A stretch of 64,000 nt of DNA from Urophycis tenuis (lineage: Eukaryota > Chordata > Actinopteri > Gadiformes > Phycidae). Numbering within the stretch: the stretch's first letter is position 1; each line of letters starts with the position of its first letter. Position numbers and translations under genes: made by a program. Under the pieces are notes generated by a model. The model searched no databases, had not been told where the DNA came from, and saw nothing but the letters and a program-made list of their open reading frames with translations. Below are positions 1 to 9,728 of the stretch, piece by piece. The stretch spans positions 8,854,637-8,918,636 of the forward strand of contig JAXIVH010000001.1 in assembly GCA_036785325.1 (NCBI GenBank). Direction: 5' to 3'.

Positions 1-237
1 TGTAATTTCCCAGCTTGGGATCAACAAAGTATAGCTATCTTTCTATCCATCTATCTATCTATCTATTGTATTGTGAATGCATCCATTCAATACAGCAAAA
101 CATGCATCATACTTTACTGTAACTTGTGTTTTTTTTTTACATTAAGCAAATGAAGATTTAGTTTTAGTTTTTTTCTTCACTGTACATTCAAATGTATGTA
201 TGTTGTTCCTCCTTTGTTTGTTCCAACAAAAATATTA
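1..237. other. AT-rich non-coding sequence with a short (ATCT)n tract
   Basis: This edge of the window is AT-rich and non-coding. It holds a short ATCT tetranucleotide run at about 45-66. It may be an intron of the gene whose first visible exon begins at 655. I see no exon here. Confidence 0.6.
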
Positions 238-518
238 GGGGCCTACTGGTTAGGGCTTCGGCCTTGTAACCGGAGGGTTGCTGGTTCAAAACCCGACCAG
301 TACGAACGGCGAAGTGCCTGTGAGCAAGGCACCTAACCCCTCACTGCTCCCCGAGCGCCGCTGTTGGCAGCTCACTGCCTCGGGATTAGTGTGCTTCACC
401 TCACTGTGTGCCTCACCATCACTGTGTGCTGAGTGTATTTCCACTAATTCACAATTGGGTTAAATGCAGAGACCAAATTTCCCTCACAGGATCAAAAGAG
501 TAATTCTTCTTCTTCTTC
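238..518 (+). mobile_element. tRNA-derived SINE
   Basis: The head, about 238-310, looks like a tRNA. It has a GGTTAGGGCTT A-box-like segment and a GGTTCAAAACCCGACC B-box-like segment. The body that follows contains GCAAGGCACCTAACCCCTCA and TGCTCCCCGAGCGCCG, and a GGGTTAAATGCAGAG stretch that recurs in many fish SINEs. The tail is a short TTC repeat at 505-517. It is a SINE and not a tRNA gene because the body runs on for 200 bases and no mature 3' end is present. Related body pieces occur at 8118-8190 and 13860-13925. Confidence 0.8.
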
Positions 519-654
519 AAAAATGTAATACCACAAACTAAATAAATGACCACATACCAAGTGACACCATGTGAAATAACATAAAACTAAGACATGACTT
601 CCCAGTGCCCGCATGTGTCCGTATGTATGTATGTGTCATGTGTCCGTCTTCCAG

Positions 655-3600
655 GTGGCCGAGTCCATCCTGGCCCGCCTGGAGCAGGTGTTGGTCCACA
701 GAGACCAGCTGGTGCGGGCTCTGCTCACATCCCCGCACATCCTCATCCACTACATGTCCTACCTGGTGGCTGTGAGCATAGCCCAGCTGGTCCCACACCA
801 GCTGCAAGCTACTCAGGAGGACACGCGGGTCAGCCACAGAGGATCATGAGCATGATAGCATTGTGTTCAATAGTGTTTATTGGGTTCAATAGGATTTCAT
901 GGTTGTTTGGGAGGTGTGGCTCATGTTTCTATGCAGTTCACATTCTTCTAAATATTATGAGTAAATACTCACAATGTGCAGTTAAATATATTATATTATA
1001 TATAGAAACTGTAACGTTATTTTCTTACTAGGAATAAGACAAATTCTGACTATTAAAGAAAACGGTTTTAATGTTCTGAAAGCAGACACAAATTACAAAT
1101 TGAGCGTTGCACATTTCCATCACACTGGTGGGATTGAAGCTCACATGGGCTCAACTCTCCATGGATCTCCTCTCTCCAGAGCATTGTGGGGGCAGTGAGG
1201 AGCCTCCCTCCGGGCTCTATGCTGACTGTGAGCAGTGACCTGGTAGACGACGTGCTGGTCCAGCTTATCATGAGGCTCCACCCCCTCAAGGGGCTGGATG
1301 GCTACGGGCGGCTGGACCAGCAGAAGCTCCTGGCCCTCACTCTCCAGGTAGGGTACGGTCATACAGCACTACTAGTGGTACTACTGCCGATACTATCACT
1401 ACTACTACTACCCCAACAAGTACTACATCACTGCTAATGCCAATCATCATTGGTCGTCGTTGAATCCAATGAAGTCATCCAAGTCAAAAAACTCCTCCAA
1501 CACTTCTTTTCTTTTCTCATCTCCATCTCAAACTCCAAACTCGTCCTTCTGACTCTTTTTCCCCTCACATCCATGGTTCTTCTCTCTCACTATCTTCTTT
1601 CTGTGTTTCTCCTCCCTCTCACCTAGCTGAGTGCGCTGACTCTGGAGATGCTCAGGAACATGCCTGGTGTGGCTGTAGTCAATGCTCTCCCTCATCCCCG
1701 CAGGAATTTCAGCAGACTGACCTTCCAGGTTCAGAGCCATCTGATGGAGGTCTTTGGCACCTTTCACCAGGTAGGACTGTTTTCCATTCAGGGCCGTTAT
1801 AAGACCGCCACACAACACTCCATAAGAACGCTGTCACCTACTCCAGTACCATGAGTCAACCCAAAACCTTTGAGTTGCATCTCAATATGATAAACTTCAT
1901 CAAATCAAATCACCAACCTGCCCTGCATGTTTGTCTCTCAAAGCTCTGAACAGGATGCCTTGTTGACCTCAACTCTTTTGAAGGTCAAGAAACTGATGGC
2001 TGCAGGGAACCCTGAACTCCTTCACTGCATCCCCAGGCAGGTCATCAAGGTCGTTCTGGCCCAGCACCAAGCAGTCGGCACCAAAGGAACCCCCACCCTC
2101 ACCAAGAGTAACCACATAGAAGGACCGACTGAGAATAACTCTAAAACCTGTCAAATGTGTTGAATACTAGCAGAGTTTTGCCAATATAATTGATGCATAA
2201 CAAGCCTTGATGATATTGCAGATACATGTGTTTCTGTATGCTTGCCATCATAATTCCACTTCAGTGTAGACCAGTGAAATTCCCTTCCATTTCAGGAGTG
2301 CTCAATAGCGTGTTGAGGTTCATCTGATTGTTTCTTTCCTTCATCCCCCTGCTCTGATTCTGCTCTCAGCTCCCAGTGAGGAAGAGGACCGAACGCAGTG
2401 CAGGCTCTTCAGCCAGACGCTCCCTGAGATGGGAAGGGATCCGCTGTTCCAGGACTTTGGATCCTGGATCCCGAACGCCAAGCTCTTCCGCACGACTCTT
2501 CCGGAAATTAGTGACGAGGTCATCGCGGATTACCGCCACGTGGTCCTCCAACGCGGCTCATCCTCCTACACCACCTGGGTTGAAGGAAAGTACTTTGTCG
2601 TAGACGACTGCGAGGAAGCGACCTCATCGTTAGACAACGTCACCCCAGCTGACAATGCTTTTGTGGTGGATGGCAGTGGTGAAGCCCTCCAGAGGGACTT
2701 CCAGGACAGCCAGAAGGTGCTGCAGGGTCCGACAGCATCAGAGCCTTCTTCTCTGCCAGGCTCTAGCCAGAGTTTTCTTGCCTGTAATCCCGTGCTCACT
2801 GGAGGCCTGCGACCTCCAGGAACTCAGCCACTGCCAGGATGCTCTGCTGCTGCGGGTGTGACCTCTGCTGTACGTTCATAAAAACACATAGGCTTCAAGT
2901 GTTCATTTTATTGTACACTGAAATGTTATCTTCCTCCAACATAGTTATCCCGCACATTTTATAACTCCTCCACCTAGTTTTCTAGACAGACTAAGCAGTC
3001 TTTTCCCCTGTGAAACAGGACACGGTTCTTATCCAGCGGTCCACTGCTAGCCAGATTGTAGGAGAGCTGTTCAGAGGTCAGGACCAAACCTTTTACCGGT
3101 CACAGGCCTGCAAGTACCGGGCCTTTGAGAAGGAGATAGTGGAACATGTCCACCTGCTGTTGGAGAAGGAGGCTGCAGCGTACCAGAACAACCGAGTGTT
3201 TAGAAAGACTCTGGAGCGCCTGAAGGACCCTGTGCAGGAGGTCTGCTTTAGGTTTTTGGATTGTTATAACATTGTGACTTTCTATTTTAGGATGTCCTTC
3301 AACTGGAACAGCATGTGTCAAGATAGAGAAAAAGAGCAATTGTGATCCACTGTCCAAAGAAAATAATATATGAAGCACAATAATGTACTGTGATCAAAAT
3401 ATATAGAAATGGTGTATATGCTCAAATTGTCACATTTACGTACAATTTATAATATGCCATATTTTTCATGGAGATGACCTACAGCTATTTAGTTTGCATA
3501 GGGAAATTACAGCTGTGGTCATTCAACAGCTCAGACTGGCCGTTGAGCTTCGGAGGCCCCTGAGACACAAGTTGAACGTGGCCTTGCCCAACGTGTGGCT

Positions 3601-4140
3601 GACAAGGGAGGGCCTCATGCAGGACCCCCAGGTAGCCCTGCTGGCCTGCTCCCTCCTAGCAGAAGAGGTGCTCAACCACATCAAGCCCTCTGTGAGATTC
3701 AGCGAGGACGTGCAGGGAGGAGACAACACCCTCTATAGCATGAACATCCCTGTGAGGAAGGGGGAGGAAGGAGAAAGGGAGGGACCTCTCACCCTGCTGG
3801 AGGAGCGTCTTCACAACGAGTGCAAAGCAAACAGGGAGGAGTTCCTCACCTGCCCAGAGAAGGTCAGCCATCTTAATCTGTCAGTTCAGCACTGACTTAA
3901 TGCGCAAGGCAAATATTTCACACAACAGTAATAATAACTTGTGTATTTGCGCAATTCATTTTTACATAGTTTCAACAAATAATGAATTTATATCTTATAT
4001 CGCTGTAGATTGAGATGTGCTATAACACATATTCTTTTGACAAACAGGAGCCCGAGCTGAAAGAAGTAAAAAAGAAAAATAAGTGGTTCTCTTGGCTTTT
4101 CCGGCTCTTCGGCTACAAAAGAACTGAGAACGGCACTTAA
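655..4140 (+). CDS. Unrecognised multi-exon gene, 3' portion
   Basis: I do not recognise this protein. At least eight exons can be placed by reading frame and GT-AG sites: 655-771, 1180-1347, 1627-1770, 1984-2107, 2370 to about 2716, 2760 to about 2859, 3019-3251 (or 3240), 3502-3862 and 4048-4140. Phases join consistently; the phase-1 join 2107/2370 gives a TPSEEEDRTQ peptide and the phase-2 join 3251/3502 gives an Arg codon. The predicted peptide is mostly leucine-rich amphipathic helix (for example MSYLVAVSIAQLV, LDQQKLLALTLQ, FEKEIVEHVHLLLEKEA). The last exon encodes a very basic, aromatic tail, KKKNKWFSWLFRLFGYKR, before TAA. No catalytic motif, signal peptide or clear transmembrane segment is visible. 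The 5' end lies left of the window. The boundary between the fifth and sixth exons is uncertain because a 43-base intron would be too short. It sits directly upstream of ndufb6 on the same strand. Confidence 0.7.
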
Positions 4141-4296
4141 CATAATGGAAGCCTACATGGACATCTGGTTTGGGAACCTAAATTTGACATAGACTTGGAC
4201 ATCTAACGACGACATCTTATTTGGAAACCTAACATGTACTCCAACCAGGGACACCAACCGTTGACATCTTCCATGACATCTGACATGGTAACCAAC

Positions 4297-4302
4297 AATA
4301 AA
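4297..4302 (+). terminator. Poly(A) signal of the unrecognised gene
   Basis: A canonical AATAAA lies 157 bases after the TAA at 4138-4140 and ahead of a T-rich stretch. It fits as the polyadenylation signal of the upstream gene. Confidence 0.45.
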
Positions 4303-4720
4303 CACGCTATGGACACCTTCCACAACGATTTTTTAATCACAATTTCTTTCTCTTTTCTTTTATTGTATTTTTATTCAACATCGATTGAAACAAAAAATGT
4401 TTTATTAATCAGTGTTTCATTTTATTATTTCATTTATTATTTTTATTTCCCTGATGACTCCCCATAATGACAGCAAAAAAAAATTAAATGAATAATGAAT
4501 GTTATGAATGTAACAACATCATCGTAATGAATGTTACGATGTTGATGACATCGTAACTCCTCCTCAATAGGTGGCGCTCTATTCATTAACGTGATTCATC
4601 TTGCTCACATGTTCCTTCTCCAATCTCTTCGTTGGCTTATTTGTGCGACGAGGTGTCCTCCATGGTGTCATTGCAGGGTTCAGGGTGAATACACAGAGAA
4701 ACAACACAAAATCTTGAATA

Positions 4721-6176
4721 ATGTCTGGTTACACGCCGGACGAGAGGCTACGCATCGAGCAGATCGCGAAGCTCAGAAGGCAGTGGCTGAAGGACCAGGA
4801 GCTCAGTCCCAGGGAACCCGTTGTCGAGCCAACGTCTCCCGGCGCCGTCACTAAATTCTGGAATAAATTTCTTGAACCCAAGAGTCTGTGGAGACTTTAC
4901 GTGAGTGTTAGGTTTCTGAGTGAAACAGCATCATGTTATATTCCAATGCAGTCTAGGGTTGACGTGGTCATCTAGAGGTCTTTTTAGACCTCGGTCAGAA
5001 ACAGCTTATTTTGTGTTGCAAGAGAAATTTGAATTGAAAAGTATATGAGTGTACCTGAACCATTGGTCTACTGCAAAGACTTCTATGTATCTTAACAGTC
5101 TACTGCTAATCAAAGACTTCTATCTATCTTAATAGTCTACTGCCCAAACAAGTAGCCTCTAAATGTAGTTATAGTCCCTAGCATCACAGCATACGCCTGC
5201 TCACTTTAGTAATATCCTACACGAATACAGTAAATGGTCTAGAGGCCCCCATCTTTCATTGAAAGGGGTATTATGGTATGTCTTATGTTAACAAATGCTT
5301 CCGAACATTGATGAACACTTGTCTTTAACGTTGGCTCATGTTCTGCTTTTCTGCTTTTTCTCCTACTACAGACGTACAAAGCATACAGAGGTGGATTGTT
5401 TGCACTGGGATGTGTGTTGACGCCAGCGTGGATCGTTCACTACTGTGTCAAGTACCATGTGGCTGTAAGTCCACTCGGAACCCATTGGTTCTGGTTTAGA
5501 TGTCATGCATGAAAAGTGCATGCCTGCCTTAAAATTATAGATCTGTAAATTGATAAATATATCTATGTATATACTTATGATGTGGACATTTACAAGCGAG
5601 TTGTATTAAATTTCAGTGATTATTTCTTCCACAGACCAAGCCATATGGAGTTGTAGAAGCAAAACCGAAGTTGTTTCCCGTAAGTGCATATCTTTATTCA
5701 TTGCATTTTGTCATCATTGTTTTGATTTTAGTACTAGATATGATCTTAACAAGCCTAGGTGACTTAAGTTCATGGTAGCCTTTTCAATATTTGCCTGATA
5801 TGTCAGTTTGAAAACTTATAAAAGTACATCTTTATAAGTCCTCTCCTGTCGTGGTATATATATATGAGAGAGATCTATTAATTCTAATAGCTGATATATT
5901 GGTTGCTTTTTATACCCTAATATTGGCACTGACCCCTACATTTCCCTATTGGTCAGGCTCTAATATATATTTATTCATTACTCCACATGAAGGACATCTT
6001 ACTATTTAATGGCTTGTTCAGGCCTGTCTCTTTTTTAAACGATTGTCGCAATAATATCCCCATGTGATACTCTATTCATGATCTATACCGTCATTTTCTG
6101 CTTGGTTTAGGGGGACATCATCGTGGAGACGGGGGAAGTTGTTCCGGATATCCCCACAACCCACAGTCACCACTAA
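4721..6176 (+). CDS. ndufb6: NADH:ubiquinone oxidoreductase subunit B6
   Basis: Accessory subunit of mitochondrial respiratory complex I, in the membrane arm of the inner membrane. It has no catalytic role of its own. Four exons: 4721-4900, 5372-5464, 5635-5679 and 6111-6176, all with GT-AG introns and phase-0 joins. They give 127 aa against 128 in human. The start MSGYTPDERLR matches the family N-terminus; WLKDQELSPREPV and FWNKFLEPKS are conserved blocks. One membrane helix lies at about residues 66-85 (GGLFALGCVLTPAWIVHYC), followed by KYHV and KPYGVVE. The end is GDIIVETGEVVP with a His-rich tail TTHSHH. There is no cleavable presequence, as usual for B-series subunits. An ATTAAA at 6227-6232 is the likely poly(A) signal. 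The gene looks intact. Confidence 0.97.
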
Positions 6177-6226
6177 CGCCCCAAGTTCAAATGTATTTCG
6201 CGTCATTATAAAAAACCCTATATGTT

Positions 6227-6232
6227 ATTAAA
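6227..6232 (+). terminator. ndufb6: Poly(A) signal of ndufb6
   Basis: An ATTAAA hexamer lies 51 bases after the stop codon. No better hexamer is nearer. Confidence 0.5.
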
Positions 6233-6430
6233 ACATTTCCAAATCATATAATGACCAGTTTCTCCTTTTTTATGTAGTAAATGACACATAGACTCAAAGT
6301 CTACTTGAGGACGTTCTCAGCCACGTCAAGATCAAACCTGTCTGTATGCAAATGGAATATCCTTACTGTCACTAATATTAGGCCAAAATCTCAATGCCCT
6401 TCTGCTATCTCATTATTTGTAATAAAAGGA

Positions 6431-6545
6431 TACTCATTAGGGGTGGTAGTAGTTCAGTGGGTAGAGCAGGTGGACAGAGCGGGCCTTTCACTAACTGTAG
6501 GGTCACCGGTTCCTCAATCCCCTCGATCCCCTTCCAACTGTTTCA
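6431..6545 (+). mobile_element. SINE fragment, tRNA-like head
   Basis: The segment GTTCAGTGGGTAGAGCAGG followed about 45 bases later by GGTCACCGGTTCCTCAATCC has the spacing of tRNA A and B boxes. A related copy in the opposite orientation lies at 13105-13203, which shows it is a dispersed repeat. Confidence 0.6.
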
Positions 6546-6584
6546 AGTTTCAAGTCCTTTATTGTCAAATGAGCAGCATCACTT

Positions 6585-8117
6585 ATAGTCATACTGTACA
6601 ATGACAGACAGACATACTTTATTGATCCCTGAGGGAAATTGCCTACAATGAAATGTATTGGACAAGGCTCGTTACAACATGGAAGGAAAATCAAAGAAAA
6701 TAGTTCAATTAAATTACATACAATAAGTACAGAATAACAGTAATAGCAGCAATGGAGAATGAAAGATGAAGAATGCAAATAAGCAGCAATGGAGAATGAT
6801 TTGTAGCAGCATTGTAGAAATATAAAGTGCATACTGAAAGCCTGTAAGTATTTACATCATATATAAACTGGAGGGTTGTACATGAACTTTGACGGAAGCA
6901 GTGGTAAAACATGACAATACAGATGTGCAGGAGTAAAGTGCAAGTGCATGTAAGTATTGTACAGTATTATCCAGTATTTTACATTGTCTTACATAGAGTG
7001 TTGAGCTATATGGTCTGAATGTTCCCATCAAATAATGACAGCATATGAGTGTTTACATCAGTGGCTATTGACAATGGGTTTGAGGTAGCACTAGGGAAAG
7101 AGTTCAGCGGTTCAGAAGCTTGATGGCCTGCATGCAAAATGTGTCCTTCAGTTGCGCAGTGTGTGACTGACCACTCCAGTATCGTCCTCCAGACGGTAGC
7201 AGGGTGAAAAGTGAGTGTGCTGGGTGGCTGGGGTCCCTGGTGATGTTGTGTGCCTTCCTCAGGCAACGGATGGAGTAGATATCGTCTAGGGTGTGCAGCA
7301 CCCTGCCAATGGGGGTCTGGGCGGTTTTCAACAGTGTGCCTGTTTTCGTAGTGCCTTGCGGTCCTGGGCGGAGAAGCTGCCGTACCAAGAGGTGATGCAG
7401 CCAGAGAGAATGCTCTCGATGGTGCATCTGTTTTTGTGAGAGTTTGTGAGGACGTCAGGGGACACGCAAACCTTTTTTAGCCTCCTCAAGAAGAGGAGGC
7501 GTTGGTGGGCCGCCCTTGACTAGCCGCTCGAAGCAGTTCATGATGGTGGAGATCAGTGCGACAGGGTGGTAGTCATTCAGGCTGGTGACCTGGACTTTCT
7601 TGGAGACAGATACAATGGTAGAGGACTTGAAGCAGGTGGGGATCTCAGAGAGGTTCAGGGAGAGGTTGAAGATGTCAGCAAAAACCTCAGCTAGCTGGTC
7701 GGCACAAGCTTGGAGTACACGGCCTGGGAGGCCATCTGGTCCTGGAGCCTTGCGGGGGTTGTCCTTCTTAAAGGATCTGCTCAAATCTGCTATTGATAAC
7801 ATTAGTGGGCAGTCGTCCTTAGCCTTACAGCCAAGAAGGTGTTGCTTTCCTCAAAATGAATGCAAAAGTTGTTGAGCTCGTCTGGCAGCAAGGCAAAGGC
7901 TGAACAGCAGAACCATTACCTCTCCCTTTGTAGCCTGTCAGAGACCTCAGACCACTCTACATCCCCACTCTGGGGTCAGAACCTTTGTAGTGGCACTCCA
8001 GTTTGTCCTTGTAGTTCCGCTTGGCTGTTCTGATGGCCTTACGGAGGACATACCTGGACTGCCTGTAAGAATCCGGGTCCTCGGAGGAGAAGGCAGCGGA
8101 TCGGGCCCACAACTGTC
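6585..8117 (-). pseudogene. L2-like non-LTR retrotransposon remnant
   Basis: Read on the minus strand this is a LINE with large internal losses. At 8115-7957 is a linker segment (DPDSYRQSRYVLRKAIRTAK) that in L2-type elements lies between endonuclease and reverse transcriptase. At 7802-7455 are the first RT motifs (NPRKAPGPDGLPGRVL, then SSTIVSVSKK, LNDYHPVALIS and CFERLVKG). At 7427-7104 is the C-terminal region (RCLRKAHNITRDPSHPAHS, LFTLLPSGGRYWS, QLKDTFCMQAIKLLNR). The catalytic RT centre is missing between 7455 and 7427. The 3' tail at 6610-6650 reads TTTATTGATCCCTGAGGGAA on the plus strand, a usual end for these elements. Frame changes show it is dead. Confidence 0.85.
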
Positions 8118-8195
8118 TGCATGTCAAAGTGTCCTTGAGCAAGACTGTGAACCCCAACTTGCTCCCCGGGCGCTGAACATAGCAGCCCACCATAG
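8118..8195 (+). mobile_element. SINE body fragment at the 5' edge of the LINE remnant
   Basis: The stretch CCTTGAGCAAGACTGTGAAC followed by TTGCTCCCCGGGCGCTG is a SINE body, similar to part of the copy at 238-518. An open frame on the minus strand runs across this junction into the LINE. That makes a false fusion peptide. Confidence 0.6.
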
Positions 8196-8720
8196 GCGTA
8201 GCCACGGGTGGGCCTGGACGGGCCTAGGCCCGCCTACTTGTCAGTCTTGCTAGTCCAATAACAGGGATTTCCTTCGTTTTCTTCTTTTACAAGTTTAAAA
8301 TGTTTCCGCATAATTTTTCAGCTGTGTATCAAATGCCTTTGATCGTTTTGTCCTCAAATATACGATATTCAAAATCCACATACCCCCCCCCCGCCCCCCG
8401 CCGGGGCTTCCTCCTTAGCCCACCCAAAAGTCAGAACCTAAAACGCGCCTGCCTATCTTATCTTACATTCATCTTATGTTCAGCCCACTGCTTCATATAC
8501 CATAAGATGGGTGTAATGAAGAAAACAAATTACGTTCCCATATATAAAAAAAAAAATACTGGGAATGACCAATAAAGTCCGAAAGGTCCTCTCTCTAATT
8601 GTTCAATAAAATAATCCGAAAATTAAATTTTATTAGTAGAAAATATTTTGGAATCTGGCAATCAGTGCATGACATGAAAATGTATTTAATTTGAGTGCAA
8701 CAGTGTTGCAGTGTACGGTA
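8196..8720. other. Non-coding spacer, possible DNA-transposon remnant
   Basis: The start (GGCGTAGCCACGGGTGGGCC, then GGGCCTAGGCCCGCC) resembles short non-autonomous DNA elements often seen in fish. I could not find the other terminus or a target duplication. A poly-C tract lies at 8384-8400. I see no gene. Confidence 0.3.
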
Positions 8721-8729
8721 GTCCCTCTC

Positions 8730-8930
8730 GAACCGGATATTGCGTAGTCAGATTGTGCCTGCACCATCGCTAACTTTACATTTGATTGTACAACTCAAAA
8801 GGGCTATACTGTATTCATATATTGTACACCAGCGAGGCAATATTACAAGATCCTCTGCCCTGGGAACGATACTACGTCAAATGGGTCCTTTGTCGATCTC
8901 AAACCGATGAGCTGTTCGATGATTTTGAGG
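8730..8930 (+). promoter_or_regulatory. topors: Candidate 5' exon of topors
   Basis: A strong donor, GAG followed by GTAAGTACG, lies at 8931. It is 799 bases upstream of the topors start, where an AG at 9724-9725 follows a pyrimidine-rich stretch. The segment would be 5' leader. An ATG at 8880 opens a ten-codon frame that stops before the donor. This is inference from splice-site quality only. Confidence 0.3.
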
Positions 8931-9728
8931 TAAGTACGATGGGACTTGTTTTTCCTCAAACCCTATTCAACACAGTTCACGTTAGCTAACCGGAGTCAGA
9001 CACCGACCACCTCAGCATTTTGTTTCTATATGTCAAAGACTTGTACAACGGCACTGTTCTCCCGTCTTTCCATATGGTCGGTCGTGTTACTAGACAACAA
9101 TACAATGTCGTGTGCCTGTTAACAGTTGTACTCGGTCTTTACCAGTGCTAGCTGGCTAACGTCAACAAACCAACACAATTACAATGACTTACTACTACGA
9201 GTACAGTTGTAACAGCTTGAGAGTAACAGCTTGTTTGCCGGATTACCGTCTGTTACCGTCTATTATATTATACAAAGTCATTAAACAACCGTTTTGACAT
9301 GGTTGTGTAGTCTAACGTTATTGGCCAGCGTTGATTGTAGGCCATCTCTTATATATATTTTTTGTATTTTGTAATCGCTTTTCACAACCCTATAAACCAT
9401 AAAACATTTCCAAAATGTATAGCCTGGGCGGATTTAGCAGATATGTCGAACAGTGACAAGTTACATGTGTTTTTTAAGGGGTCACAGAATAGCACATGCT
9501 CTGACTGCAGACTGCTTTTCGGACCAAGAATGCAGGGCAAATAAAGACAGTCAGAATATGACAATTTATCACCAGGATTGCTACGAAGATCATCTATCAA
9601 TTATATTATATTCTCTTTCAGATTTTTCGGATCTTAACGCTGTATCATGAGAACATTACATCATCAGTCTTGAAATGAACTGAAACCGACTTGACGTGTT
9701 TGTCATAAGTTTGTCTTCCCGTAAGACG

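Noticed and set aside
238..310. tRNA gene
   Set aside because: A and B boxes belong to a SINE head; the body continues past where a tRNA would end and the arms do not pair well.
7957..8205. Minus-strand 82-codon protein
   Set aside because: Its first third is SINE sequence and the rest is LINE linker, so it is a chance fusion.
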